NCBI RefSeq assembly: GCF_901933205.1
Contig: NC_044600.1
Coordinates: 8,718,501 to 8,782,500, forward strand
Source: Camarhynchus parvulus
Lineage: Eukaryota > Chordata > Aves > Passeriformes > Thraupidae
DNA length: 64,000 nucleotides
Direction: 5' to 3'
Position numbers and translations under genes: made by a program
In this document: positions 38,244 through 49,456 of the stretch, piece after piece
Numbering within the stretch: position 1 is the first letter of the stretch
Layout of the letters: every line of letters starts with the position of its first letter
Notes under the pieces: generated by a model
Database searches by the model: none
The model's input: only the letters and a program-made list of their open reading frames with translations
What the model was told of the DNA's origin: nothing

Positions 38244-38805
38244 AGGCTGGTACACTGCATTTCTTCTCTACATGTACCCTGAGGTACTGACTCGTGTAGA
38301 GAGAATGACGATACTCTGCCAGGGCATTGGTTTGTGATCTTTTTGAAGGACACAATTTGCAGAGGCAACTAGTCAGACTCAAAGCATCACTTTGTGCTTT
38401 CTCACACTTGATTCCAAGGCGCAGATGCCACCAGTCGTATTGTACCTGTCTTTGGGGCTCCATTTGCTCCACCATATGAACACCATACCAAGCCGATACA
38501 TCCAAGTTAGTATTTCCTTCAGTTAAAGTTTTAATTCACCAAAGCCTCCATTGAGAAGAAACATTAATACAGAACTCTGTGACAGGAAAATTTTATTTTC
38601 CATGCTGTATTAGTACATCATGGTTGCTGCTTCTGTAGTTTTGTGGGGCCTGGAGGTAATACCTGAATGAGAAAAACCCCGAAGTTTTGTAATTTCTTCC
38701 CTTTTCTTCTAAGTTTGACATTTCTAGAGTATTCAGAAAAGTCACTGCCTAGCCAAGAAAGCAAAGATGTGCACTAGCACAGGTGGAGCGAGTGTAGAGA
38801 GTGTC

Positions 38806-39045
38806 AGAACGGGTCAGGTTGGAAGGGAGCACAGTGGGTCAGCGGGTCCAACCCCCCTGCTCAGGCAGGATCAGCCCGGAGGCGCAGGATTGCATCCAGA
38901 TGGTTCTTGAATCTCTCCAGTGAGGGACACCCCACGAACTCTCAGGACAATCAGCTCCGCTGCACAGTAAAGAAGTTCTTCCTCGTGTTCAGGTGGAACT
39001 TCCAGTGCATCAGTTTCTGCCCGCTGCCTCCTGTCTCAGTGTTTG
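38806..39045 (-). mobile_element. CR1 fragment, minus orientation, abutting the PGRMC1 CpG island
   Basis: From GGTCAGGTTGGAAGGGAGCA through TCCAACCCCCCTGCTCAGGC, CTTGAATCTCTCCAGTGAGG and AAAGAAGTTCTTCCTCGTGT, this is the reverse complement of a CR1 3' region. It ends where the CpG-rich promoter sequence of PGRMC1 starts. The right boundary is approximate. Confidence 0.85.
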
Positions 39046-39482
39046 GCAGCGCGGAGCTGAGCCGGGCTCCATCCTCCCTCCAGCAGGGTGGTTCGCACAG
39101 CGCATCGCGGCAGTCCCGACACGGCTCTAACGCCACCCCGAGGTTATTTTTTACGGAATTACTGTGGAACCAAGTGCCACCGCAGCGGCCTGACCGGACC
39201 CGACCTGGGGAGCTGCGGCCACGGCCGATCCCGCACCACCACCTAGCGCCGGCGGCAGGCGCGGAGCCGCCGAGCCGAGCCCGCCCAGCCCGCCCGGCCG
39301 AGCCCGCCCAGCCCGCCCGGCCGAGCCCGCCCGGCCCAGCCTGGGGCGGCCCCGCGCCCGCGCCTCAGCCCCGCCGCGCCCACCGCCCGCCCCTGGGTCC
39401 GCCCCGCCGGGCCCGGTGAGCTCCTTGCTCCGTGCCGCGCTGCGCGCTCCGAGCCCGCGGAGCCGCCGCACAGTGCAGCGCC
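39046..39482 (+). promoter_or_regulatory. PGRMC1 CpG-island promoter and 5' UTR
   Basis: CpG-dense sequence leading to the PGRMC1 start codon; the island continues into intron 1 to about 40090. There is no evident TATA box. Several CCCGCCC/GCCCGCC boxes between about 39256 and 39400 would suit Sp1-type factors, as expected for a housekeeping promoter. The transcription start cannot be fixed from sequence alone. Confidence 0.7.
39256..39345. repeat. GC-rich tandem repeat in the PGRMC1 promoter
   Basis: GCCGAGCCCGCCCAGCCCGC is repeated two to three times with a period near 21, after a degenerate start. It multiplies potential GC boxes. Confidence 0.75.
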
Positions 39483-39804
39483 ATGGCCCGCGAGGAAGTG
39501 GCGGTGGCCGGCGAGGAGGCGGCGGTGGGCGAGGGCGGCGGGCTGCTGCTGGAGATCGTGGGCTCCCCGCTCAACCTGAGCCTGCTGGGCCTCTGCCTCT
39601 TCCTGCTCTACCAGATCCTGCGGGGCGAGCGGCCCGCGGCGCCCGCGGGCGAGGCGGACCCGCCGCCGCTGCCCAAGATGAAGCGCCGCGATTTCACTCT
39701 GGAGCAGCTGCGGCCCTTCGACGGCGTGAGCGACCCGCGCATCCTCATGGCCGTCAACGGCAAAGTCTTCGACGTGACCCGCGCCAGGAAGTTCTACGGG
39801 CCCG
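39483..39804 (+). CDS. PGRMC1: PGRMC1 exon 1: N-terminus, membrane anchor, start of cytochrome b5 domain
   Basis: Membrane-associated progesterone receptor component 1, a heme-binding protein of the ER and other membranes. It supports P450 activity, sterol metabolism and non-classical progesterone responses. The exon encodes residues 1-107 plus one base. The ATG at 39483 lies in a good Kozak context (CGCCATGG). A Glu/Ala/Gly-rich lumenal N-terminus (1-20) is followed by one membrane segment (about 24-47, with [16 protein letters not shown]), a Pro-rich linker, and the start of the cytochrome b5-like fold (from [14 protein letters not shown], with [13 protein letters not shown]). It ends at KFYGP before donor GTGAGG at 39805. 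The three exons give 192 codons against 195 in human, which from memory is near-identical over the b5 domain. PGRMC2 is excluded by synteny and the N-terminus. Confidence 0.97.
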
Positions 39805-41653
39805 GTGAGGGCGGGGCTGCGAGGCGGGCCCGGCCCGGGCGCTCCGCACGCTGTGCTCGGGGCCACCGGCCGGGGAAGTGCGGGCGGGTCAGGGCCGGTG
39901 CTGGCCGGGAGCGCCTTCCCTCGGCGGGGATCGGCGCTGACCCCATCCCGGTCCCGGTGCGGAGCTCGGGGAGGGCTCGGCCGGTGCTTGGCGCCGGGAA
40001 GGCTGCGCGCCCCTGCGGCGCTGGGAGAGCTGCGAGCCCGTGAGCGGCGGGCAGGGTGACTGCTGCCGCCCGGGCTCCAGAGTCCCGCCCCGGTGTTGTA
40101 CACACTCCGGCTTTGCCACTTTACGTTGTTTCGTTATTCTCGGTGTTTTCCCGTGGCAGGCTACACGTACCATAAGAGGTTAGGCGGCTTTGTCGGCCTG
40201 GGTTGCCTTTGCCTGATGGCAGGCAGCAGAAGAGAAGTATTCTCTCAGTGTTGACATTCCATTCCCAACTTTTAGTGTGTATCACTCTATTGCATAATAT
40301 TTATACTAAATAGTTGGCGATTTAGATTAAACCAGCTTTCTACCAGGAGCATAGTTCAAAAGTGCAAAGATTGAATAACCTATGCTCGTAGAGCAGCCAG
40401 GGATGAGGTGGGTGGGACTGTGTGCACCAGATGGAAGAGTTTTATCACCTCCACGAGGCCATGGGGTCTTATTTTTATCAGAGGCTTCCTAATAAAACTG
40501 CTCACTGAGGCTTGCTGATTTGTACCAGGATCTGCCTGGCATAACCACGCTCGAGCTGTCCAGACAGCCTGGTAGCTGCAGTAGTGAGCTGCTTGTGCTA
40601 CTTAAGAGACAAGGAGAAAAATGCAGGGGACACCACGTTTTTGGAAGTGTTATCAGTTACTGCTTTTGGGCCAAACCTAGACGAGACTGTCACTGAATGA
40701 TGCCAGGCTGTAACCTTTGCATTCAGCAGCAGTCAGGATGATATGTACAGTGAGTTAGATGTGCTGTTCTGTATTTGCTCAACCTAAAATCCAGTTGACA
40801 TAAGGTCCAAGCTTTAGATGCTGCCTTATTTGATGACAGTAAAAGCTGTCTGTTGCATCTGATTTGGTAATTGCTGAATGGCTCACCACAATGTTTGGCT
40901 AGTTTGATTTTCATTTTAATGGAAAAGTAAGATTCTTTTGATTAATTTAGGAAAAAGCACACTCTGGAAGTTAGCATGTGCTCCTCAATAACCAGAGTTC
41001 ACATCTAACGTCTTTAAGCTCCTTTTAGAAGAACTTTGAATGTTTAGTTGAACATGCAGTGTCTCAATTTTTGGCTTGTCATGCAAGCAAGTCAATCATT
41101 AATGAAGTTTAGCAAGAGTTTATCTTGATGTCTCTTATCTGCTGTGAGTTTAATGTTTTGATCATTTGAGTTCATCTTGCATTTTGTTTTAATAGATGTT
41201 TCCTCCAACTTGGTAATTTCTCATAGCTCCACTATATTTTCTGTCAAGCCATCCTTTCATCTCAAATCAGATGTATCTATTAGAAAACTTTCATTTCACC
41301 CCAGACATAGAAATCCTTCCTCTGTTCCTTATTCTAGGGATGTGTGTCCCAGTCTGTATGCTTATCCTTACCCTGTTTATATGTGCCATGCACCATTGTG
41401 TGGTTCATTGTCCTGATGTTTCAGCAAACCTCAGTATCTTTCTCCATTATTTTGTTTCTTGTCCTCTTCCTCTGTTTTCTCATATTATTATTTATTAGAA
41501 TAAAACTTTAAAGCATTTCAGAAGGTTGAGGCACCTGATGGATGGCTCAGGGTAGAAACTCATCATCTGTTTTAATTTGGGGACTCTGATCCATGAGGAT
41601 AACATAGTTTCCATTGCCTCTGCAATAATACTGCTTATGTTTTTATTTCAAAG
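39805..41653 (+). other. PGRMC1 intron 1
   Basis: About 1.85 kb. The first 280 bases remain CpG-rich as the tail of the promoter island; the rest is ordinary AT-rich intron. No exon or repeat family was recognised. Confidence 0.85.
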
Positions 41654-41809
41654 AGGGCCCATATGGGATTTTTGCTGGAAGAGATGCATCCCGAGGTCTT
41701 GCCACCTTCTGCCTGGATAAGGAGGCACTGAGGGATACCTATGATGACCTCTCTGATCTCAACGCTACACAGCAAGAGACCTTGAGGGACTGGGAGTCAC
41801 AATTCACTT
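41654..41809 (+). CDS. PGRMC1: PGRMC1 exon 2: core of the cytochrome b5 domain
   Basis: 156 bases between acceptor TTTCAAAG and donor GTAAGC at 41810, in phase 1 on both sides. It encodes residues 108-159: EGPYG, then [20 protein letters not shown] and [20 protein letters not shown]. Tyr111 in GPYG corresponds to human Tyr113, the axial heme ligand that also stacks in the heme-mediated dimer. It is preserved, as is the preceding Tyr in KFYGP encoded by exon 1. Sequence conservation is very high, so the gene is expected to be functional. Confidence 0.97.
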
Positions 41810-41899
41810 GTAAGCAATTTTAAACCTATTTACAAAGAAGTAATTAACTGGTAATAGGGGAAGCAATAGTTAAAAGGCTGTAACCAGCTGGAAGCATCA

Positions 41900-41958
<59 letters not shown>

Positions 41959-42999
41959 AAATGATGGAAATTGCATACACCAATAACTAGTATAGTGGAA
42001 ATAAAATGTGTTTTCTTTTTAAATCTAGTGTTGAAAGATTTACTATAACCAGCTGCAATGGGGTTTTCTCCACATATCATTAGAAATCTCCATCCTGACC
42101 TGATGTGCCCCTACTATTTTGGCCCTCTTCCTGTTTTAATTAAGGCTGTTAATCACATCACACTGAATGGCTGTTTTATTATGCTAACAAGCTTGTTGCA
42201 GAAACCAGAACTATGCTATCAAATGTATGACTTGAGCTGGTTTTAAAATCTACCTTTACAAGTGTTGAGTATCAGGACTGACAATGAAGTCCACTATTTT
42301 CATTACTGTGTTCCTATTAAATATGGCACATAGTTGCTTTCAATTGTTATAACAACGTTGCTAGTCTGAAATACCTGAAATCAGGGGGTTCTTTTGCTTT
42401 TTTAAAGTTGACAGATAGGCAACATAATATAGCTCTCAGTCCTTACATGTCTTGGCATTTTTACATGCTCAAAAGGAGATATAAAATAAATCAGAGGCTT
42501 AATCACATAATCGGATAACAGACCCATCTCTATCTTTGGGAGAAATTATCTCCCTTCTGTCCTATTGAATATTTGTAATACACATTACAAAAAATAAAAC
42601 CCTTCCAAGCTGTGTATATGTGAGCACATATGTATGTGCATGTTTAATAATGTAAATATTCTAACAATGCCTTTGGTTTTAACATTGGCAAGAGAAATAA
42701 TCTAATCCAGGATTCTGTTTTTTTGGCTGGGTGAGTCCCTCAGTTTGTGTTTATTCATCTTTTGGTTTAGGCAATAAAATGAGAGTTACATTCGCTTCAC
42801 ATGATTCTTATGACTGCAGTAATAGTAGTTCAGGTAGTAGTTGATTTCAGCTTTTCTCCTTTCCCCCAGTGTTTGGAACAAGTTGCTCAGAGCTGTTTTA
42901 TTGAAATATAGCTATCCTGCTCATTCAGAAAACAGTTGGAGGAGTTTATAAACGTGTCTCTTCAGGACAGAAAATTACTTGGATTTTTTTTTCCCCCAG
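41810..42999 (+). other. PGRMC1 intron 2
   Basis: About 1.19 kb of AT-rich intron ending in a clear polypyrimidine tract (T run, then TTCCCCCAG). It contains the (AT)n tract at 41903-41950 and no other recognised element. Confidence 0.9.
41903..41950. repeat. (AT)n microsatellite in PGRMC1 intron 2
   Basis: About 24 uninterrupted AT dinucleotides, followed by GTATGTAT. It can form a cruciform and should be length-variable. Confidence 0.97.
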
Positions 43000-43100
43000 T
43001 TAAGTACCATCATGTTGGTAAGCTGCTGAAGGAGGGGGAGGAACCCACTGTGTACTCTGATGAAGACGAGAAAGATGCCCAGGATGCAAAGAAAGAGTAG
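43000..43100 (+). CDS. PGRMC1: PGRMC1 exon 3: C-terminus
   Basis: Starts after TTCCCCCAG and encodes residues 160-192: [33 protein letters not shown], stop TAG at 43098-43100. Lys161/Tyr162 match human Lys163/Tyr164 near the heme pocket. Ser179 in VYSDEDE matches the human CK2-type phosphorylation site Ser181. The acidic tail is a few residues shorter than in human, which explains the 192-codon length. All three exons splice in frame without a break. Confidence 0.97.
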
Positions 43101-43745
43101 ATACTGCAGTGTGGAGCAATCTATTTTTGAACCATAATGGATCATTTGTAACATTCCACTTCTGTTTCACAAGGTGCAGCAGCAGCCATGCTTACAAAAG
43201 GTCCAGAGGTACAGTGAATGGTTTCTTTTCAAAGATTTCCTTTTCAAATTCAGTGGGAAGCTTCTGAAGGTCTATGATCTGTCTTCCTTTAAACCCACAT
43301 AATAAGTATGCATGACAAATGTCTGTGCAAAAGTAAACTGCAATTTTGGCAATAAAGGACTGTTTTCCTGCTATCACCATTTAGTGCAAAGTAGGTTGGA
43401 ATCAAGTTTTTCATTACCAGCCTATCACTGTGGAAACAAGCACATGACTCACTTCACATATGCAACACAAACACCACTAAATCTTCTTTTGTGTTAGCTT
43501 GTGCAGGATCTGGCAGATCTTACCTGGGTTGTAATTCCCTTAGAAAAGGGACTATGTTTTGTTTGTTCACAAAGCATCATACTCATTTGTTGTGCAGTGT
43601 AATTCATTATTACGTAAGATAATTTGGCTTTTGAGTCATTGCATTAGTGACTTACAGATGAAACACTAACTGCTTTTAAAAAAGATTAAGAATTTTTGTG
43701 AGGTTAAATCACTTTTAAGTATTTAATAAAGACTGATGAATGCTT
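43101..43745 (+). terminator. PGRMC1 3' UTR with polyadenylation signals
   Basis: AATAAA occurs at 43351-43356 and again at 43725-43730. The second, after about 630 bases of UTR, is the more likely main site. A further AATAAA near 44927 could serve a longer form. The actual cleavage sites are not decidable from sequence. Confidence 0.6.
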
Positions 43746-43896
43746 GATGTATTCAACATGCATAATTCTGCATAGACTAATATTCTGTGTTCACTTTTAA
43801 AGCACATCTATAGTGTTATAATGAGTGGAACTAGGCATCCCTAAAGGTACACCATGGAGTGTGACTTGAATATTGTTCATTTGATTTTCTTCTTAG

Positions 43897-44000
43897 CAAA
43901 AAGTGCTCCTATGAATGTTAATGGAATTATATTAAACACGGAAGATCAGCTGCTCTTGATTCCTAGGCCTAAAAAACAAGAAGTTGCTGGTATGGCATGA
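43897..44000 (+). CDS. candidate alternative last exon of PGRMC1
   Basis: A strong acceptor (GATTTTCTTCTTAG) precedes 43897. If PGRMC1 exon 2, which ends with one leftover base, were spliced here instead of to exon 3, the frame would continue for 34 codons: Ser-KSAPMNVNGIILNTEDQ, then LLLIPRPKKQEVAGMA, and a TGA at 43998-44000. This would replace the KYHHVG segment and acidic tail. The support is only the acceptor quality and the matching phase. The tail resembles nothing I recognise, and a chance open frame of this length is quite possible. Confidence 0.25.
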
Positions 44001-45528
44001 TTAGCAAGTGCTCTTGTACATGCACCTTTACCTATCAGAAAAACATTACTGGTCCATGTAACTTACATAAGTTTCCTGTACAAAGTAAAACAGTGTAAGC
44101 TGTTTCTGCATTGAGGCCTTTGTTGGTTTGGAATGTTGCCATTCAAAGAAATGACACAATCTCATGCATAACCAGCAGTGCTATACCTGTGGACCTGACC
44201 TTTGAGTTGCTTTTTACTTATTTGCTCTCTTGGCTTACCTCTATGCTTAATTGCTAGGTTTTTTTCTAAGTGACCTCCCTCCTACCAGAGAGGGCTGGGT
44301 AAATGGATATGACCAAGGAAAAATGTGAATGTTCATCATCCAAAATACTTCTGTAAAACTTACAAATTCCAAGATAACTAATGATTTGCTCATCACATGT
44401 GAACTTGTTTCTTGTCCAGGTGATTCCACTAATGCAGAATATCCAGGGTGCCTGTCTGGTGTAGTTCCCTCTGTTTCATTTCTCTGACTCAACTGTCTGG
44501 TTGTTTCAATTTGGCAACATGCCCAAAATGATGAACTGAGTCCTGGGTGGGAAGGTGCAAACTAGGCAGAAGTGTTCAGAAGTAGAGTGTGTTGCACAAC
44601 AGCAGCTTTCATAAACAAGTTGACACAACATATTAAAGTGCCTGAGACGATCTGTGGTGAGAACAGCTGACTCTCCCTCAGTCCCAACACCGTCCTGGGA
44701 TTTTCTTTTGGTTGCACTGGGCCTTCCAACGAAGAGCAAGGTTGTTTGAGCCAGAGTTGTGTAAAGTGGTACTGTATGAACTACCTGACAAAGGTCTGGA
44801 GACACACATAGACCTTGTCATAACCTTTGTGTTGCTGTTTTATTTTTAGAGACATTTATACTCTTTGCAAACTACTACTAATGGTTTACCTCAAATTGGA
44901 AATGTGCTTTTATTTGTTTAAGGCAGAAAATAAAATACTCTTGCATAATGGTGGAGTTTGTTGTTATTTACTGCAACCAAATGTTATATTTTATTATTAT
45001 ATTTAATACTCCGCTAACGTTTCAAGTTTTATATTGTCTTTCTCTGATCTGTCACATTATCCAATGCACAGATTGAGTAAAGTATGTTCTAATGGAATGC
45101 TTGTAAATGCAGTTTGCTTGTAAAATTTTGACAGAATGGTAAATAGAGAACATGCTCTGTTGCAGAAAAAAAAACCAAGTAATTGTTAATACTGAGCAAA
45201 TGCTGGAGCTTTGGAAAGCTGTAACCTACCCTTAAGTGGACCCAGCCACCTGACTCTAAAGTTACTCTGTAACATCTTCTGAGGAACTGAAAACTATTTT
45301 AAGGATTAATCTGTACATCAGAACATTATGCATCACAAAGAAAAATAGCAACAAAAATGATGCAGAAAACAGGCAGTAACACATGACAAAGCTCATTGTT
45401 AATACTTCTTGGGGAGGAGGCATGACACTTCGGTAAGACTGTTACTTTTTCAAGGAAAGCAGGAAATTTCTTGTGAAAGGAGAAGAAGTGTGTCACAAAA
45501 GCTGCTCATAAAGCAGCAGGCATGGGTT

Positions 45529-45886
45529 TTACTTCTTTCCAAAGGGCTGAAGAAAATGGATGGGGTTTAGCTTCTTTTTTAGTCTGTTCATTACAATTTG
45601 AACCCTTTCTTCAGCAGTGACTGGCAGCAATGACTGTGCAAAAAGAACCATGCCAGGCAGTTCATCAGGCTGTACATTAACCAGGTAGGACAGGATGACC
45701 AATTCAAGGCAGACAATATCACTAATCTCCCTCATCTGACGTGTCCCACACCTGTCACAAAGATCTACTCCAGGACAAATCAAAACAATTGAGTCGTATC
45801 TTATTTTCAACCATACTCTTAACTGCTTTGTAAGATTCAGATATTCTTTCACCTGGGCTTCACCTGCCTGTAATCACCTTTATTAG
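45529..45886 (-). other. unassigned minus-strand open frame, exon-like
   Basis: An open stretch of roughly 119 codons without an upstream ATG reads ...EYLNLTKQLRVWLKIRYDSI, later DLCDRCGTRQMREISDIVCL, VNVQPDELPGMVLFAQSLLP and NRLKKKLNPIHFLQPFGKK before a stop. It has a balanced amino-acid composition. A possible acceptor (GATTACAG) lies at its upstream end but lacks a pyrimidine tract. No family is recognised, and open frames of this length also occur by chance elsewhere in the window. It could be a terminal exon of an unknown gene, a decayed exon or nothing. Confidence 0.2.
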
Positions 45887-46671
45887 CTCTTACTTCCTGC
45901 TGTTTCAGTTAAACAAAAAAAAGTTCAGTATTGAATGCTTCTGTTGAAAATTACGTAAGGGGCTTTATGAAAGGTGAGGCATTTCTATGAATTGCCTGGA
46001 ATCCCTGGATTAAGAAGAAAAGGCTTTATATCATAATTGCTGTATTGTATTTCAAGGAGATGGACTGATTTAATAATGGGCCTTGTGTAATTCTGCTGTC
46101 AAACCAGCCTGTAGGATTTTGGCTTCAGCATTCAGCACAAGGTGCAACCCACAGGTCACATACCTTCAGTAACAAAGCATTGTTCAGCCCACTTCTCTTC
46201 ATACCAGCTCTAGGAGGAGGCATTTTCACTAGTTCTGTACAGAAAATTAGATTTGATAGCAAGATCTGCAGTCTCAGGGCCCAACTTCATACATGTCAGA
46301 GGAAACAGTGTTTCCATAAAAAGCACCCAGCCTCTTGAAACAGCAGCTAGGCACAACAGCACACATCAGGTTCAAACTGAAAGGTGTGAATTATACCAGA
46401 AATATTCTACATTTCCATTGCTGAACTATATAAATGCTGCTTTTAATGCATCTTTTCATCTAATAAATGTTTTAATTGCCAAAGCATTCTGTAACTTTCA
46501 TTTGTGGGATGTGACATTTATATCTATAACAACTAAAATCCAATCTACAAAGTCATGTATTTTAAAAGTTTTAAAGCAAGCTGTTACATGTATCTTTAAA
46601 GATTAGCCTTCAGGATAATAAAATCATATTAAGCAGGCCAGTGTATGAAAAGATGGGGCTCATATTAAATG

Positions 46672-46882
46672 TGCTGACAGGAAAAAGAAATTCTTCCCTG
46701 TGAGTGTGGTGAGGCTGTGGCAGAGGTTGCCAGAAGAAACTGGATGCCCCATCCCTGGAAGTGCTCAAGACCAGGCTGGACACTGCTTGGAGCAGGTGGA
46801 AGGTGCCTGTGCCCTTAGCATGGGGGTTGGAACAAGATGGTTTTTAAGGTTCTGATCCAAACCATTCTATGATTTTGTGAAA
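46672..46882 (+). mobile_element. CR1 LINE 3' fragment, plus orientation
   Basis: Contains GAAATTCTTCCCTGTGAGTG, CCATCCCTGGAAGTGCTCAA, GACCAGGCTGGACACTGCTT and a 3' end reading CCATTCTATGATTTTGTG. This is the usual CR1 tail with the terminal octamer-like repeat partly preserved. Confidence 0.9.
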
Positions 46883-47157
46883 AGTAAAATTATTATTTAA
46901 ACACCTGAAATCAGGTTCTAAATAATGTCAAATAGGAAACACAGAAGTTCTCTTTGGGCATGAAGATTACAGTGATGTCTCACATTTTAAAGTGCATGCA
47001 TATTTTATTAACTAACAATGTTTTACATGGAAAGAGGACTTGGGAGACAAAGCAAATCCTCTGTCAATTTCAGTCAATACAGGTGAATGCCTGAAGCAGT
47101 TACAGAAATTGAGTATTTATTTGTTATTGGCTATTGTGACAGCATGTTGATAAAACA

Positions 47158-47415
47158 TTAGAAATTTACACTGAAGGAAATCTTTATTTCCTTCTCCCCC
47201 AGATTAACAAAAAGAAATACTTCCTCATCTGTCACCAAAAGGTCTGTCTCATAAGAAGTGGGTACTCGTGGACACAAAACTGTGTATAGATTGACAGAAG
47301 GGGAAGTCTTTTTATCTTTAATCTGCAAATATTGCATAGAGAAAAAACACCCTTGGTATGTCGCATCAGTGAACTGAAAACATTTCACACTGTCACCAAA
47401 TACAACAGTCCCTCT
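47158..47415 (-). other. unassigned minus-strand open frame, exon-like
   Basis: Open for about 85 codons: RGTVVFGDSVKCFQFTDATY, QGCFFSMQYLQIKDKKTSPS, VNLYTVLCPRVPTSYETDLL, then VTDEEVFLFVNLGEKEIKIS and a stop. An acceptor-like TGTTTTCAG precedes FTDATYQG. No in-frame ATG lies at the 5' end and no family is recognised. It lies just downstream of the AKAP17B-like polyadenylation signal, on the same strand. Confidence 0.2.
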
Positions 47416-48799
47416 TCATTATAACTGTATAAAATACTAAAGGGGAGACTTAAGAGGGGCATAAAGGTTCTCCAAAATAGTCAGAAAATATTTCTGTCAA
47501 GAAAATAACATTTTTTAGATAAAAGTAATAGATTAACAGTACTTTGAGTAGCAACCATTTGTCATTCATGACCCTGAAAAGGCACTCAACATCTGAACAT
47601 ATGAACAGAAAGACTGATAAAACCTGGCTTAGAAGCCTGTAGGAATCACCAGAATTGAAGACTGGGGGAAAACCTATCTATCACAAACAATTACAATTAT
47701 TCTTTTTTATTACTATTTATTAGAGCAGAAGTTACAAACATGGGTAAGATCTTATGTAATGAAGGCAACATTTTCACATGAACTTCGTCTACTGACATGT
47801 AATAAATAAAGCATAATAAACTGAAAGCTGCAGTAATCAGTGTATTGAACTTCAAACTCTGTACCTTGCTAAGGGACTTTGTCCAAAAGCAATTGTGACT
47901 GTCCTCTAGATATAGCCAGATGAATAAATATGGATATAATTCAAGCTCCTAGACTGCATTTTCCCATTTTTATCTACATTCAGCACAACTCTGACAACAT
48001 TTCACAATTCCTCTGGAAAGCATTTGTAGGCAAACTCATACTAAACAGCTACCTCACTATATGTGCCTTCAAAATCTTGTGAACTGTCAACCTGCATTTA
48101 CATGGGGACTGTCAGCAGGCTGAGATGCACTGCCCTTTCATTATCTAACACCCAGAGCTTTGCTTAGGCAACCATTCAGATTCCTGGGAGCACTACACTG
48201 AGGCATAAGTTCAGTGAAATCCTCCCAAAAGCCAGCAAGTTTTCAGAAACACCTCTAGAATTCTGAATAGAAAACAAGGATTCTTCTAGTGTGGTTTTTA
48301 CAGAGGATGGGACTTTTTTCACATTTGGAAATCTATTACTTCTCAAAATTGAGTATAAATGTCCCCCATACCTTCCAGTCCCACCAATATAACAATCTGA
48401 TAGAGGAGGCACTTCATATGCTTGCTCTCGGATTGACAGTTGGGTTTTTTCCCAATGACTCATTATTAATAAATACTGTAATTTATATGATTCTCTGCAT
48501 TCAAAGTGTAATGCTCCAAGATCTCAGTCTGTGTCCTTTCAAGTTCTTTAGCCACTAGTCCATGAAAGTTTGTTCTGGCTCTGGGAAAAGTTTTGGTCCA
48601 TAAGTTATCCAAAAGGCAAATAGGCAAACACAAATTCTGCTTCTGTGGCTCACTTCACCAGTTAGATATTCTAACCAAAGGAATTATGTAAGAAAAAAAA
48701 ATCAAAAACCAACCCAGTAGTTCATATTTCTTTTAATGATCAAAGGACTTTCTTCTCCCACTTGTTCATAAAAACTTCAGAGCTATATACAGTAGCTGT

Positions 48800-48936
48800 T
48801 CAGCATCCTCTTCTGGGCTCTCCTCCACAGAAAGTATCTGAGAAGGGGTTTGTCTGAATTATCTCAAGAGGAAATAGAGGGCATCCTCTGACATCTGCAT
48901 CCATCTCTCTTCTCAACATGAATTTCCTCTCATCTC
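48800..48936 (-). CDS. AKAP17B-like gene, terminal coding exon
   Basis: An excellent acceptor (TTTTTCTTATCTACAG) precedes 48936. The frame continues exactly from the single base left by the exon at 49457-50966 (donor GTGAGA): GDERKFMLRREMDADVRGCP, LFPLEIIQTNPFSDTFCGGE, PRRGC and a TGA at 48800-48802. The phase agreement and splice quality make this the probable C-terminus. Without this splice the previous exon would read on only eight codons to a stop at 49431. A minus-strand AATAAA at 47716-47721 would end the transcript after about 1.1 kb of 3' UTR. Confidence 0.6.
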
Positions 48937-49456
48937 CTGTAGATAAGAAAAAGTTACTTGAAATGAGTTTGTCAGGCGGTAAGGGTATCCACCAACCAAC
49001 TGGAAGCACAGCAAATTGTAAAAAAGGCTGTAAGAACAGCAAGTAGCAATCCTGTATGAAAATCAGATGTATTTTAGCTGTGTAAAAGTTTACTCACCTG
49101 AGACAGTACTTCCTACACAGCTGTGCCACATACTGAATTGTCTATCAGTGTTTTAGTTGGCTAAAGCATGTTGTTACCATGCATGTTGTTACCAGAATAA
49201 CTACTATCTGCTAATGCCCAGGACAGATACTGCGCTAAGTTAATTAGACAAATATTACTCTTGAGCTGCAGCTGTGTGTTTCAGAGCTAAACTGAACAAA
49301 ACCTTAATTGCAGAGAAGTTGCACTGGGTTTTTTTTATGCCATGCTTATACCTTTTAAAACCAAAAACCATTCATCACTGTGAGAACTGTGGCAACCTCA
49401 CCTGCCACAGAGCTGTCAAATTGAGTCCCCCTAGCTGTGGTGTCCCCCTCTCTCAC

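Larger units (their letters stand above)
44001..48799. other. interval between PGRMC1 and the AKAP17B-like gene
   Basis: About 4.8 kb. It contains a CR1 fragment (46672-46882), the probable 3' UTR of the AKAP17B-like gene (an AATAAA on the minus strand at 47716-47721), and a few minus-strand open frames that look protein-like but are unassigned, listed separately. Confidence 0.5.

Noticed and set aside
39243..40103. 286-codon minus-strand open frame across PGRMC1 exon 1
   Set aside because: It is the antisense shadow of the exon and its GC-rich flanks.
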